Shown one piece after another: positions 48,190 through 61,559 of a stretch of DNA of 64,000 nucleotides (its first letter is position 1; each line of letters begins with the position of its first letter). Under the pieces are notes generated by a model that saw only the letters and a program-made list of their open reading frames with translations, made no database searches and had not been told where the DNA came from. This DNA comes from Pyrocephalus nanus. Lineage: Eukaryota; Chordata; Aves; Passeriformes; Tyrannidae. A program made the translations under genes and the position numbers. Where the stretch lies: positions 4,947,501 to 5,011,500 of the forward strand of contig CM076280.1 in assembly GCA_038380795.1 (NCBI GenBank), written 5' to 3'.

Positions 48190-48620
48190 CATTATCTTGC
48201 ATGGCTGTGAGAGCAGAGATACACAGAGGAGCGCTGGGAAATGTTCCTATTGATCGGAAATGAATAATTATCACCCGCTCCCTGTTCTAGAGCCTCGCGG
48301 TGAGCGGAAGAGCGGAAGCACTAAGCGGGATTAATAACTACTTTTCATTACTTTTAATGCAAACTATTGATTTTAAAGTGTTGTAGGGTATGACAGTTTA
48401 TTACAATAAGACAATAAAACAGACTATATGAAATAATTGAGAATAATCTCTTCCCTTTTCCTGCACGACGCAAGGACATTATGTTCTGTGCATGTGGAGA
48501 CATTTATGGCAAACTCTATCCAGCAATGGCAGCTTAAGCACTCTATAAAACAGCACTTTGGAGCTGGAGTATTATAAATAATAGGCAATAAAACTGGTAA
48601 ATGGGGCTTTAATTTGATTC
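48190..48620. promoter_or_regulatory. Candidate enhancer block with bicoid-type and octamer motifs
   Basis: A 430-bp repeat-free, AT-rich block contains GGATTA (48328-48333, OTX/PITX type), a POU octamer-like ATGCAAAC (48357-48364), ATCGGAAATGAATAATTATC and several AATAATT elements. It retains isolated CpGs (GAGCGGAAGAGCGGAAGC with a tandem GAGCGGAAG, GCACGACGC) in otherwise CpG-poor DNA. This is the most enhancer-like stretch in the window, but evidence is composition and motifs only. Confidence 0.35.
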
Positions 48621-51600
48621 CATTATGTCACGGAGTGACAGGAAGGAGGGGGCAGAGCGGCAGCGAGGGGATGCGACGCCGAGCTCTGTTTGGGAGCCCT
48701 GGATGTGTGGTGGAGGAGCAGCACAGAGCTGTGCCAGAGGGTCAGGTCGTGCCAAATCCCAGCCCAGGAGGGGGCTCCAGCCTGGCAGGTGACAGCCAGG
48801 GAGTCCCTGCAGGGCTCCTCGCCAGAGGTGGCAGCAGGGACACTGCTGTCACAGCACTGGAGGCTCCCAGAGCATGGTCTGGTCCCCACCGTGCCAGGTA
48901 ATGAATGTTTGAGGTACTACCCCAAAACCTCCACGTTGCTGCCGCATCTCTGACTGCAGGCACTGCCTTTTTCCATGTTACCTGCCCCAAACTGGCCAGA
49001 GCAGCCCTTCCCAGCCCCAGCTCTGGTGAGCACAGTGGCAGGAGGCAGCCAGCCCCGGGGAGATGCCTGCACACCTTCTACTGCTCTCAGCACAAACTCC
49101 CCTGATGAAGAGCTGCTGCCTGCCAAGGGCTGGGGTTCACCTGATTATCTTGGCTCAAATTAAATATACCCCAAAGAGTGCTCAGCTGAAATGACCTCCA
49201 GGAAGAGATGGATTTTATCCCTCAGCACACTGGAAAATCAGTGCAGCAGCTCCTCGCTGAGCCCTCTGTGTGAGGGTGATCTCTGCAAAACCCCAGGAGA
49301 AACTGCTGTGCACCCTCCCTGCTTCCCAGCAGGAGTGCCCCTGGAATACCACAGAGGGTGGTATTTGGGATGGGGCTGGAGGTGTAGGGGGCTGTGACAG
49401 GCCACACAGCCCCCGGCTCAGGGCTGCTGGCTCCCACTGGAGTGCTTAGAGAAAGTCATTACCCACTGATGGCTTTGCAGAGACCAGCGATATGTGAAAT
49501 GAGCTGGGAGTCTCAGCCCAGTGGTTTCCACTGTAAAGCTGTTCCTGCTAATTGGGCCCCTCCTCGTCAAAGCTGTGGAGTAAATCTACCAAAGAGACCA
49601 AGGGCCAAACGTGGAGAAGGGGCTGAGGAATCCCTGGAGATTTCTCAGTGCCCTGGTGCATGGATTCCTCCGTCCCCTCAGGCCACGTGTGCAGTTCTTG
49701 TGCTGTCCATATACCCTCTGCTCATCCTCATCCCTCACACTCTGCCTAAAAACACATCACAAGCCCCAGAAAAGGGGCTCAAAAGCTCTGCTAAAGGGAG
49801 GTACCTGGGAAGGGGCTGATCTTGATGCATGCATGTGTCTTTTTGTCTCCCTCAGGTCCTGGTCCTATGGACCCTGAAGGATGAGGAAGGCGAGAGAGGA
49901 GGCAGTTCATCATAGCCCTGTGCCTGGAGCATGAAACGAGGCTGGTCAGGACCTACATGGACCTTCCATGGCCCAGTGGGATCGTGCTAAATTGCTGTGC
50001 ACTGGCCCAGTTAATGTGAAATTGGAAAGGACTGGAGAGGAGTGAACAGCCAGGACCTTGAAACCAACAGTGGGATGGCCACATCTGGCCTGAGCTCACT
50101 CGAGCAGGCGTGACACTGGGGTGCTGCCAGCTCGTTTTTACAGCCCTGAGGAGCCTCCACCAGGACAGTGCTACCCCTGGAGGTGTGCTGTGCCAGCTCC
50201 TCTCCTTCCCACCCCTCCTGTCGCCCTCAGGATGTCTCCCAGACACGTCTGCAGTGGCCCCAGCTCCCCACTCACATCACTGATGCCGTGGGGATTTTTG
50301 CAAAGTGAGGAAGAAGTGAGGCAGTGACACCTCTTCACTTTGTTTTCAGTTCCAAAAACCCAGCTCTTCCCAGATCCTTCTGTAGAGAGTCTTGGTGTCC
50401 CTGGGGCTTTTCTAGCCTCTTCCCTGAGCATATAATCAGGGCTGTTTTTTAGAGAGGGGATTACACACACCATAGAGCAGAGAAACCCCATCGAAGCTAT
50501 TTGGAGCTGCACTCTACCCAAAATAAGCAGCACTGAACTAACTTTGCTGCATGTGCTGTGCAGGCAGGAAGGAAGTTTGGGCTCTGGATTTTTATGAGCT
50601 TTTCTTTTGGTCTCTGCAATTCTTATTGCATCAGGATATGTGTGTCCCAATGCCATGGCCCTGAATACTGATGATATTACAGAATCATGGAATATTGGCT
50701 TGTTGCACACCAGGTAACAAATGTGATTTCTGTGGACAACAGAATCATTAAGGTTGGGAAAGAACATTAAGGTCATCAAGTCTAACTGTAGGTGAGTCCA
50801 ACCAGGACTGGTAGCTTGGCATGGAGGAGACAGGCTGTGGAGAGGGCAGGGAGGGAAAGGATCAGGAGAGATGGAGCTGCTGATTGGGACCTGTCATGGG
50901 GAAGACCTTTCAGGGAGCAAAAAAAGGTTGGAGATGGGAGAGATACCTGCCAAAACAGGGGGGGAGACACGGCATCCAGCCCCTCCTGAATAGTACTGGA
51001 GGGCACAGTTCATTCCTGGTGCAGTTCCAGGGAAATGACATCCAGGATTAATCAGGATCTGTAGGAAAGAGAAGATAAGGCCGTCCAGGAAAAGGGGCAA
51101 AGGGGATCCTGCTGTTTTTTGGGGGAGAGGTGCAATGGGGCAGGTACAGGATGGTCTGTGTGGGGTGACTGTTTGTGCCACAGCCCATGGGTGGCTGCAG
51201 GAGGCTGTGGTGAGGATGGGCAACTGGTCCTGTTCCTGCTGGTGTGTTCCATTGCCATGGCAACTGGCAGCATCCCAGGAGGAGGAGGAGGAAGATGGGT
51301 AGGAAGAGCAAGCCAGCATATCCCACCATAGGGCCTGAACAGGGAAAATTTTGCACCAGGAGAGAAAAGAGCAGTATAAACCTGTGGGGATCCTGAGGGT
51401 GTGGTGCCTTTTGTTCCCTGGCCATGGTAGAAGCCCAGTCCAGCTCTCCTCCCTGACCAACAACCCCAGTTTAGTTTCCATTAGATCTGACCACCTTAAT
51501 ACTCCAAACTCCATCTTATAACTCCAAACAATGCATTTTCCTGCTCCATAGGGGCAGCCATGAAAAAAAAAAAAAACACTTGGAGACCTCTAGGTGCTGG

Positions 51601-54252
51601 GAGAGCTGGTGAGGAAGAAACACCCTGCTTTGGGCTACCTCATTTCACTTTCACTTTTCAGGTGCCCAAGGAAGGGTTACAGTAGGGATACAGATTTCTT
51701 CCCACCCTATTGTCTGAGAAGTAAATCCACCAACTGAAGTGTTTCAGGAAATAAAAGGTGATATGCTCTGAATGCACAAACTCCTGTAGACATGCAAGCA
51801 CATACACATGCACACAGCTACTCGTTTCAATGCATGGGGAAATGGGTTTCATTTCTTAATGGAAAATCTGTATTTAGACCCAGAAATGGCTTTCTGCAGC
51901 TTTGCATTAGAGCAACCCTGATGATTCGCCTGGAGGAATTAAGTTCACCTGTAATTACATGGCTAATGAGAGGTATTGATTAACGAGGTGGGGTCAGGTA
52001 GCCCCTGTGTGGGGCAGGAGGGGCTGAGCACAGACCTCAGCATGGGGCAAAGCCCCGGACAGGGGCCTGGGTGGGCAAGAGGACTTATGCAAAATGGAAG
52101 GTGAGGCGAGGAGAGAGGACTTTGCCAGGAGGCTCAGCCAGGCTCTCTATCTGAGAAATCAAGCTGTGAAAGCAGCGAGAAGAGGGTGTGAATAGTTTTC
52201 TGCCTGCCTCAGGATGGGGCTGGGATGGAAAGCTGGGGTGCTGCGGAGGAAGAGATGTTTCTGCATTTAATGTCTCTCCCTGCCTGCTGGCTCCAGGCCA
52301 CCCGGGCTGAACACTCACAGTTTGTGCTGAAGTGTTGGAGAACTGAAAGGGCCTGAGGCTGTGCTGGCTGGTCCCTGGCATCTTGCATTTCAAATGCCTT
52401 CAAAGTGATGGATTTGAGGCTTCCCCTTTTATTTATTACATTTTAAGCGGTTTTGCCAAGGGGGTAGCTCAAGAGAACAGGCAGCTTATATTCCCAAGGA
52501 TCCCGGGAGCTGGGCTGTTGTAGCTGCACTCATGGCACAGGCAGGACCCTGCCAACAGCTGTGCTGAAATCTGGGAGCAGAGAGGGGCCAGGGAAGGCAG
52601 GGGTGGGATGGGAGGAAGGGTCTGGGCTGGCTAAGGAGCAGGAGGAGGCAGGGAGTGGGAGTCATTTGCTGTGCTTCCCTCCTGGCAGCCGGGCAGTTAT
52701 TATCAACACGGCACAGCTGTAAATGTTCTCTGAGCGGCAGGGACCTGGGAGCCGAGAGTGCAGCTCAGCTGAGTGTGTTATTGGATTATCAGCTGATTAG
52801 AGCTGTTAAGAGCCCACTCTTGAATAATCAACATGGTGCTTTTTGGCTGCTGTGTACCCGTGGGAGGGGAAAGGAGGCAGTGCAGTAGCCCGGCTGATGC
52901 TGATTCATGAGCGAGCCCCGGTGTTGCCATCAGCTGCCCTGCTCGGTGGGGAGCTGTGCTGCCCCCCTTCCCCAGAGCCCAGCTGCCCAACCTCCATGCA
53001 GCTGCAGGGGTTCTTGCTCTTTCCCTGGCACAGAGTTCAAGCCATAGGGGGAGGATCTGGAGAGTGCTGACCACTCTGGGGAGATGCCCATGCAATGGTG
53101 TGCCCACTCATTTTGGGCTTGTTCCACCCAGAGCAAGTCCCCAGTGTGTTGGAAACTCTGGCTGAGTGTGGTCCTGGAGAAGGGATGTCCAGGTCTTGTG
53201 TGTGGTGATGGAAGAGCTGAATCCTTCAACTGAACTACTAGAATGGGAGGGGATGTGGGGGTATTGTTGCAGAAGGGACTCACAGGGCAGAGTTGGGGAC
53301 AATGGAGACTTTTCCAGTGACATAAGTGAGGTAAAAAGCTTAGAAGGAGCTTGCTGTGATGCACTGCAGTGAATTCCTGCTGAGACAAGGCAAGACAGAG
53401 GTACAGGGATAGGGCAGAATTAACAAAGTTTAGGCTGGGAGCATTTTAAATGAACACAACACAGTGTTCCCTTTCCTCTGCCTCTCCTTTGTACTGACAA
53501 CAGCAGCATTTGGGTGATAGACAAAGAAACAGCCATGTGCCTGCTGGCCTTTCTTTCCCCCTTATTTCTATTTTTTCAAGGTTGGTTTGGCCTGCTGCTG
53601 AGTCACAGTTTCCCCTGGAGAAGCTTCCCGCAGCCACCTTGCAGTAGCAGTCATCTTGCTCTCCTTTGATGTGTATTTTTGCTCCCTGGAGCTGAGTCCT
53701 TCCGGTGGTCTTTGGCCTGGAGATCACCATTCACCAGCAGCTTCATGGACTGTATTTTTCCCTTCATTCACAGTGCCCCTGTCCCCAGTAAAATCAATGG
53801 TGTGACACCTGTGAGAGGGGAGAATTTGATATTACAAGGAATAATAAATTACAAGCTTATCAACTGTACCCTGGTATTCAGGGGTATTGAGACATAAAAA
53901 TGGAGAATATCCCTCTCTCCAAACCCTCCTCTGCTCTCTCTGCCTCTAAGCTCTAGGAGATGCTTCCCATGGGATATATTTTTTGAGTTTACAGAACAGT
54001 GAAACCAAACGTTACAGGCTGGAAAGAACTGGTCTCAAGTTCATGCACAAAAGAGTGTGAAGAAGAAAGATTTTAACGGGAGTGTGGGATAAGGGAGAAG
54101 GAAGAGAAACCATGGCTTGGATAACATGATTTATACATGTTATAGTGTATAGTGCAATTCAGGGAAGGGAGAATGTCCTAAATAGAAATTGCAACCTGTC
54201 AAAGAAGGCTCAAGCTGAAGACTTCTGTGTTCAAGTTTCTTAAAATCGTAAA
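48621..54252. other. Intergenic DNA, no gene recognised
   Basis: Mixed-composition, somewhat GC-richer unique DNA, with one CR1 terminus at 50739-50795. Several long frames here (49394-49819, 50171-50779, 50894-51514, 52930-53388) run in both strands, end without splice-compatible conserved blocks and match no family I recognise. Confidence 0.5.
50739..50795 (-). mobile_element. Short CR1 LINE terminus
   Basis: The segment ACAGAATCATTAAGGTTGGG, then AAAGAACATTAAGGTCATCA and AGTCTAACTGT, is a reverse-complement CR1 3' end. A second terminus-like CAGAATCATGGAAT lies at about 50681-50694 and may be part of the same or another copy. Confidence 0.8.
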
Positions 54253-54405
54253 TTCACAGAATTCTAGAATGGTTTGAGTTGGAAGGGACCTTAAAGATCA
54301 TCACGTTCCACTCCCTTCCAAGGGCAGAGACATCTTCCACTATCCCAGGTTGCTCCAAGCCCTGTCCAACCTTGCCTTGAACACTTCCAGGGACAGGGCA
54401 ACCTG
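54253..54405 (-). mobile_element. CR1 LINE fragment (3' end)
   Basis: The segment TTCACAGAATTCTAGAATGG, GTTGGAAGGGACCTTAAAGA, CCCAGGTTGCTCCAAGCCCT and CCTTGAACACTTCCAGGGAC is the reverse complement of a CR1 3' end. Confidence 0.94.
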
Positions 54406-54789
54406 ATTTTATTCAAAAAAGCAAAATCCAGATAGCAGAACTGGAGAAACTTCAAGAGAGGTAGACCTTGGCAGACCTCTGGGGCACTCAGATGGATGAG
54501 GCAGCTCTTGGAAACCCCGACATGGTTTCCTTTGGGATCAGTAGTCATCTCTACAGCTCATTCATGGAGCTGTGCTTGTCCATCTTAGTTTCCACATTCA
54601 GTGGAGCCTCTTAGGAACAGAGAAGTCAGAGGAGACATGCAGGACCAAACAGAGAGCTGTGTGCTAGAGCAAAGATCCATCCCTGGGTGAATTTATACCT
54701 TCCATGGGAAAGCAATTCTCTCAGTAGGGGCTTCCTGCCACTGTTGAACTAAACAAACTAATCCTTTTACCTTCTATTCTTCCTGCCCA

Positions 54790-55037
54790 GCGCCAGGGCA
54801 AGCAGTAATGGACATTAACTAAAACACCAATAGTTCCACCTCGATATGAGAAAAATCTTCTTTCCATGGAGGATGGCAGAGCACTGGAACAGCTGCCCAG
54901 GGAGGTTGTGGATTCTCCTTTTCTGGAGACATTCCAAAACCACCTAAGTCACCGGCTCCAGGTGACCCTGCCTTGATAAGGGGGTCAGATTGGGTGATCT
55001 CCAGAGGTCCCTTCTGACCTTAACTAATCTGTGACTC
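54790..55037 (+). mobile_element. CR1 LINE fragment including the end of ORF2
   Basis: Plus-strand CR1 of about 250 bp: GCGCCAGGGCAAGCAGTAAT, AGTTCCACCTCGATATGAGA, GAGGATGGCAGAGCACTGGA, CTGCCCAGGGAGGTTGTGGA, GGTGATCTCCAGAGGTCCCT and a degenerate terminus. The GAACAGCTGCCCAGGGAGGT block corresponds to the usual C-terminal codons of CR1 ORF2, but no continuous frame survives. Confidence 0.92.
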
Positions 55038-55229
55038 TCCTGGATGACTAAAAGTCTCCATCAGCTGAGCCTGATTCAGTCTTCAGCATCTTCATTCTCC
55101 AAGGTCCTTTTGCAGATGCTCACCAACAAGTGTCTGTCACAGCCAGAGCCCCCTCCCCTCTTCTGCACTGCACGGAGCCCCGGGAAGCAAAGCAGGATCT
55201 GGCTGTGCTGCCCAGGAACACGGACCCTT

Positions 55230-55720
55230 TCCATTATACAGTAATTAAATTGCCTGTAATTATGTTCTTGACAGTGAAATGCAGGCAGTAAATGATCCTC
55301 ACATTCTGCGCTCCCTCCCTCTTCCCAGGACAACCTCCCCCCCCCCTCCACCTCGGCTGCCCCTCCCTCCTAAACGCTGAATTATTTTACAGTTGATAGT
55401 TCCTTAGATTTGCCGACCTTTAAAAGCTGAACACTACATGCCTGTTGAATTTTAATCAATTTATTTTTTTTTCAACTGGAAATGTCAGACTTCTGCACGG
55501 AATTACTTGGTGCCGGCTGATGTGACAAAGACTCAAAGTTCAGCATCTGAAGGCGCGGAGGAGCAGCGAGTGGCGTGCATTAGCACAGATAATTTGCAGG
55601 ATGTGAAAATGAGAGCAGGAGTGAGGGAGCATATATTTTTCATTAGCTTTGGTTTAGAGGGTTCGGGAACCTGCATTTATTTCATCCGGCGAACTCCGGC
55701 CTCATTAAATCCAGACGGTG
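55230..55720. promoter_or_regulatory. Candidate regulatory block with paired TAATTA sites
   Basis: A repeat-free block starts with two TAATTA cores 15 bases apart (55242-55247 and 55257-55262) and continues with AT-rich sequence (GAATTATTTTACAGTTGATA, TTTTAATCAATTTATT). It keeps isolated CpGs (TTTGCCGACC, GGTGCCGGCTGATG, GAAGGCGCGGAGG). Function is inferred only from composition. Confidence 0.3.
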
Positions 55721-56499
55721 GCTGGTAATGACTGGAAGTAAGAAGCTGAGAAGGCCACTAAAGGGCAGGAGGTAAGGGGAGTTCATCAGTGGAGCGTGGA
55801 GGAGACCTTGGTGGGAGAGCAGCAAACTCTGCTGTGCCCAGTCCGTGGTACTGAGCGTGCCACGGGAGGTGTGAGATGCCCAAACCATTTGTCAGCCTCC
55901 ACTGGTCCAGTTCATTAGAAACACGTTCCAGCACACACTTCAGTCCTGGAGACCCTGGGGTGTGACCTGAAGAGCCCAGCAAAGGTTTCACCTGCTGTGC
56001 CAGCCTTTCTCTGCCTAAGGAGATTAACCTTCTCATTAACACCGAGCTTGGCTGGCATTACCTGGAAGGATTACACATTCCCCAGCTGGAGCCAAGCCCA
56101 CATGCAAAGGAGGGAAGAGGCTTAAATGTAAACACAGTCCTGCAGACTGAGTCCTGCTGCTGGGGAAGCCCATGGCAGTGAGTGTACACACCAGTGATGA
56201 GCCTTCTTATCTGTACTGGGGCTTTCTGGCTTTCATTGTAACTTTAGCACTGCATTTGTGAGCAGCAGCTCCAGCAATGCTGGGGGCTTTCTGCCTCCCT
56301 TCTGAGCAGGGAATTTCTCTGCCATCAGAGGCTGGGATACTCCACATCAGTCGTGTCCTGCGTCACCCACTTCCTAACTATCAGTCATTCAGGCATAAGT
56401 GATCACCTTCTGGTTTCCTTCTGTCAGCAGCCTCCGGTGTTTCCCTGCGGTGTTACTGTCTGCTCCAATCCTGGGCCATGACAGCCCTGCAAACATGTT

Positions 56500-56900
56500 T
56501 CTGTCCCATTAAAATTTAATTCCATCTTTGGAATAGAGACTTCTCATCACACGCAGCCGGACGGATAAATGTTTGCTAAGGTGACAAGGATTGAGTGTAT
56601 TTAATCTTCCTTCCTTCTCTTTAAAAAACTGTGCCCGTCGTTGCCTCTTGGCACAGGTACATTAAAATCAATAATGAACCTTACAAACAGATCTGTGATA
56701 AAATATGGTCTCCACTGAGCTGTAATGAGCAGCTTTCTCAATACCATGCACCTACTCGTGTGCAGCAAAAATAACGTGGTGACTGTGTGTTGGTTCAAGG
56801 AAAGTTCCAGGAGAAGGGGTAGATTGAGGTGCTTCGAACCCAAACGTCCTGCCAGTGGCACAAACCACATATAGTTAGAGATGCAACTTTTTAGCTAACA
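56500..56900. promoter_or_regulatory. Candidate regulatory block
   Basis: A repeat-free block contains CATTAAAATTTAATTCC (an AT-rich near-palindrome), CACACGCAGCCGGACGGATA and AAAATAACGTGGTGAC. It mixes AT-rich cores with isolated CpGs. Low-confidence call. Confidence 0.22.
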
Positions 56901-59900
56901 TAAAGGGTGATTCTTTCTGTGTCCTTATCTTAGGCCATCTCTGAGGCTTTGCAGTCTGCTCTGTGAGGTCAGAGCCAAGAAAGCTTTGCTCTGACACAGC
57001 ACCACTGATCCTTTATTATGCCTTTATTTGCCTGAGATGGTTTTTAATTGGAAAATGCCTGTGGGTGGACATCAGTTCTTGAGGATGAACCAGGTTAGAT
57101 GAATTCCTAGCTGGGAAGAGTCTAATGCAGAACTGACCCAAGGTGAGACACAGGACTGTCACCCAAAGTGTGATGGGGTCTATCAAGCTATGATTTACAC
57201 CAGCCTTGCTGAACCTGTGTTTACCTTGTCTTAGTTAACTCTGCTGATCACAAATACATTGATTCATCTGATGGAACTTGTTCTTTGTGCTTTCCCTCTT
57301 AGTTCAGCCCACAAAATTTTGAGATCTCATTTTTACCCTGCAGAAGACAAAAACACTTCTTTGAATCTTGAGTTTTGCATGAAAGAGAACCATTCCTGCT
57401 GTGTATCTTTCTTATTTAGCTTAGAGGTCCCACTTCTCAAATCCTCCTGTATGAAAAGCCCTCAAAGAAGACAGTGAGCCTACAGAAAGCAGCCCAGCCC
57501 AGGCTCACTAACAATTCATCAGGCTTCCCTTTAAAGGAGGCAAATGTTATTATCTTCTTTGCCAAAAGGGAGTGGGAACACATCTGCTCCTCCACCCACC
57601 CTTTTGGCACCCCCTCCCAGTGCAAACTCCCACAGCTCACCCTCTGTCACAGCTCCACAGCCCCACTACAAATGCCTGTGCTCAAGCGAGGTCTTGCTCT
57701 TGGTTTACAGCGTTCTCAGTCACCCGGATGGTCCCTTCCCTGGCCTTTTGCAGCCTCCCTTTGTTTCAGGTTAAGCAAATGTCAGGCTCATTTGGCAGTT
57801 CTTGCCCCTCCTCGCTGTGCCTCAGCCATTAGTGGTCCTCTCGGTGCTGCAGGAGGCTGACATTTACACGGAGCCAGGCAGGAGATAACAGTGGTTCTGT
57901 TGGGCTCTGCTAATCACCAGTTATGTCCAGCTTCAGAAGGGAGCTCAGGTGGCCAAGGCTTATTTTCCTCATTTCCTCTTTTCCTCTCTTTCTCATTCTC
58001 ACATTCCCATCTATCTCTGCCTGGCCCTCCACCTTCCTGCCCCATCACCACTTACCTACTGCCAGTGGTGCTAAGGGGTCATTCGATGAAATACAAGTTA
58101 AAATAAATTAAAAAAAAAAAAAAAAAATCAGTGAAATACAATTTACAATTTTGGAGACAAGATTAGAATTGTCTGAATTTCTTTTTCCTCCATACATGAT
58201 TATCCCTCCCAACTCTCCCCACCCTTTTTGAACCCAGTGAGGAAGATGCTAAAGCACATTGGCAGAGCTGGTGGTGAGCAGGGTCTGAGTGTGGCATCAG
58301 CCCTGCTTGTCTGGGAGATCCTGGGACAAGCTGCCTGTCAGGGGTGAGGTAAACTCAGGAAACAAAGCAGGTTCTGCCCATTGCATTTTTCTAGTCCAAA
58401 CACAACATCAAACTGTAAAAAAGACCTGACATTTCTCCTTACCAGAGAATCTTCTGTATATGGGGTTGTTTGACAAGGGGATGGATTAGGTGGCATCTAG
58501 AAGTCTGTTCACCCTGAATTTTCTATGGTGCTGCAAGGCTGACATTTCAGGATCAGAGCAAGACTGAAACAGTGGTGTCTGCAGGGCTCTACTAATCACA
58601 AACTTCATCCAGATTTGAAAATGAGTTTTGACCAGGGCTATTGATTTCCCTCTTTGTTTTGCTTCTCCAGTGTGTATGCATATGTGTGTGTTTGCAATTT
58701 TAACCTGAAAGACTGGAAGGCACCACTCCCTCCTCTTCCTGACTCCCCTGCCCCTCCCGTTTGAAGCCCCAATAAGGGACTTCATTAAAAAAAGCAAACT
58801 GCAGCAGTCAGGAAGTGCAAGGGGAGGAGAAATCAGAAGAACTGATGAGGACAGCAAGTGTTTGAAAGCTGAAGTAGAGGAGGAGCTGTGGCAGATGTTG
58901 CAGATGTTGCCAGCTGTTGCTCAGTGCGTGGGTGTCACATCAGCCCACCCCTACAGAGAGGAACAAACCCACAGATTAAGTCTTTGTGCTGTCCTGTTCT
59001 ATTTTAGTTGACACCTCTCCCCGGGCCTCTTTCTGTCCTGTTCTCAGAGTCATCATCCTCCACACTCAGTCCTGGTGCTCCATTCTCTGCTCTGGCTCTC
59101 ACTGCTGTGTCCAGTGGCTGTCAGCCAGCTGTGAACAACTGGGGAAAACCATCTTTATTCATATGATTGAAGTCCTCTAAAAACATGAAATCAATCCACT
59201 CTGTGTTTTATGTATTTAAAAAAAAAAAAATCCACTTGTTTTACAGCCTCACTCCTTTCCCTCCTTGAATTTTGCTTGTTTTCCTGGCATGACACTTTGC
59301 TCCATCATCAGAAAGGGAGTGCTGACATATATTCTTCCTTCTCCATATTATACTTCTCCCTGTTAAGTTGTCCTTTTGCCAGCCTCCAGCAGGTTTTCTC
59401 TGAGGTGTCAGGATATTCTGAAGCTCCCCCATGCAGAAGCAACTTTCCCCTCTGCCCCCAGCCTTACATATCACACCAAAAGTCACCTTAATCCTTCTGG
59501 TGTCCTCCTTCCCCTTCTCCCACTTCATCAAAGATTAGTAAGGGTTTAAAAATGAAGGGTTTGTACAGGCAGAAGTGAAAGGCCAGGGGTCCCTCTAACC
59601 TTAAATCTACCCAGTATTTAAATTCATTATTCCATCTTTATTCTTTCACTCACTGAGTATTTTCTCCCTGGGACCTTCACCTTATCCTGTACGTAACACT
59701 GGCCCCCTTTGACAGAGGACTAGTGAAATGTAACACAGGAGACTGTATTCTGTAGGACAGTCATTTCATTTTGTGCAGACAGTGATCTTTTCTCTTTTGA
59801 TCTGTGCTGGCTCCTCTGTGACCTCTTTGATCCAACTTTTATTCCCACTCCTGCTTCCAAAAGTCAGAAGAAGAAAGTGAAAACCCCTCAGCCCCTGTAG

Positions 59901-60439
59901 CTACAAAGGTGTGACCCTCTCACCACAAACCCTCCAGCAGCCCCTTCCACCACATGCAAATTTTTATAGCCCATCAACAGAAGGATCTCAAGGCCAAATG
60001 GAAATTGAGCAGCTGCTTGAAGCGCTTGAGGGGAAAGAAGCCCATTCAAAGAGAGTTATTATTATTATTTTAAACATTCAAATGAATGACCCAATCGATT
60101 TCAGGCCTCTTTGTTCTGTGAGCCCTCGCCAGGAATCCCTGAGTGCTCCAGCTGCAGGACTGGCAGCTTTGCCTTGGAGAATGCAAAGCACGGCTGCAAG
60201 TGCTGTTTCTCACCCCCCTCCAGCCCCTCTGGGGTTGTCATCTCCCTGATCTCTTGTCCCTCCCAGGCCATGGCATTCAGAGGATTTCAGCAAGAGAATG
60301 TATTTCCCTGAAAATCCCTCTGCACTGGGTACAAGGGGAAGAGTCCTGGGAAATCAGAGCAGAGTAAAGCCCTTATCCCACTCTTGGGCTCTAAAAAAAC
60401 CTTTTATGTGGAGGGGCAGAAACAAGTAGGTCACCAGAG

Positions 60440-60640
60440 GGGCTCCTCCTCAGCCCATGATAGCAGAGTAATCTGCATGCTGCTGTGTCTCATATTGGCT
60501 TTGCATAATGTGACTAATTGATGGATTTTCATAGTGTGTGACTAGCACTGGACTGGACTTCAGTGCATTTCCACTTTGAAGACTCTAACTAGAGACCCTC
60601 AGCTTAATTTTAGTAATCAATACTCCAACTAGAGCAAGGC
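60440..60640. promoter_or_regulatory. Candidate regulatory block
   Basis: A repeat-free segment with octamer-like TTTGCATAATG (60500-60510), CTAATTGATGGATT and TTAATTTTAGTAATCAAT. These are POU and homeodomain-like cores within 150 bases. Inference only. Confidence 0.22.
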
Positions 60641-61390
60641 TAAGCCAGCCACACACCTCTTGCAAAGCCACATGTGCTACTCCTCATCTTTATTCTCCTT
60701 CTGAGTCCCTTGACCGCTGACCTCAGCAGCAGCAATCAGCCTCTGGCCCTGTCATTATCCCTGCTGTAATGATGAAATAATAGCTTGCTGCTTCAGGCTC
60801 TCCATCAGGATTGTCCCGAGTGCAGATGGCCTGGGGCGCTGTCCAAGCCAGGGGAAGTGCCAGGGGATGTATCCACTGGCTGCAGGAGCATCGGCAGGCT
60901 CAATGGTCCAGCTCAAATGTCCTTCCTCAATGGCACTTCTGCACAGCCCCCGGGGACAGAGCTGCCAGCGGGGTTCCAGATGCCATGTGTATCTCTGAGA
61001 GTGCAGGTCCATTCCCTCCCTCACTATCCCACAGGAAAGTCACCCTGAATGTGTTTATTGGGTTTTTTTTTTTTTGTGAGGTGCTGGATCCTCGTCAGGA
61101 GTCAGTCCACCTTTCGTGCACTGCCCTTGGAAAAAGTACTTTTTCTCTCTGTACAGCTGTTTACCTGTCTTATCTTTTTTGTGTGTGTCTGTCTTATTAG
61201 TGCTGACTGCAAACTTCGTTAAGACTGAGGTTGTCTCCTCGAAGTATTTGCATAACACTTATCATGAGAAGACAGGCAGCTCCTGTATTAGCTGGGTGAG
61301 TGCCTAGCTGCATAAGCTGCAAGAACAGGGCACTTCAGGGCATCCCACATCGCCTTCTGCTTTGGATAGGGCCTTTCTACAGAGTTCAGA

Positions 61391-61432
61391 ACCTGGAAGG
61401 GCCTCGTTTCCACCTGGAAGGACCTTGTTTCC
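61391..61432. repeat. 21-bp tandem duplication, two copies
   Basis: Two adjacent 21-bp units starting ACCTGGAAGG and ending GTTTCC differ at two positions (GGCCTC in the first, GACCTT in the second). A partial third start (ACCT) follows. Confidence 0.85.
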
Positions 61433-61559
61433 ACCTCTTTCCAGGCTCTATACAGCTGGCATCCCCTGCGAAATTCAAACTAACTTCCCTGCCCATCCAC
61501 CTCTTGTTTGTTTGTTATTTTAATCTTCCTCCCCAGTCCACAGTACGAAGAGAAAGGGC

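Noticed and set aside
50894..51514. Minus-strand 206-codon frame, the longest in the right half apart from low complexity
   Set aside because: No recognisable domain; three frames overlap on the same strand and no flanking splice-site pattern stands out.
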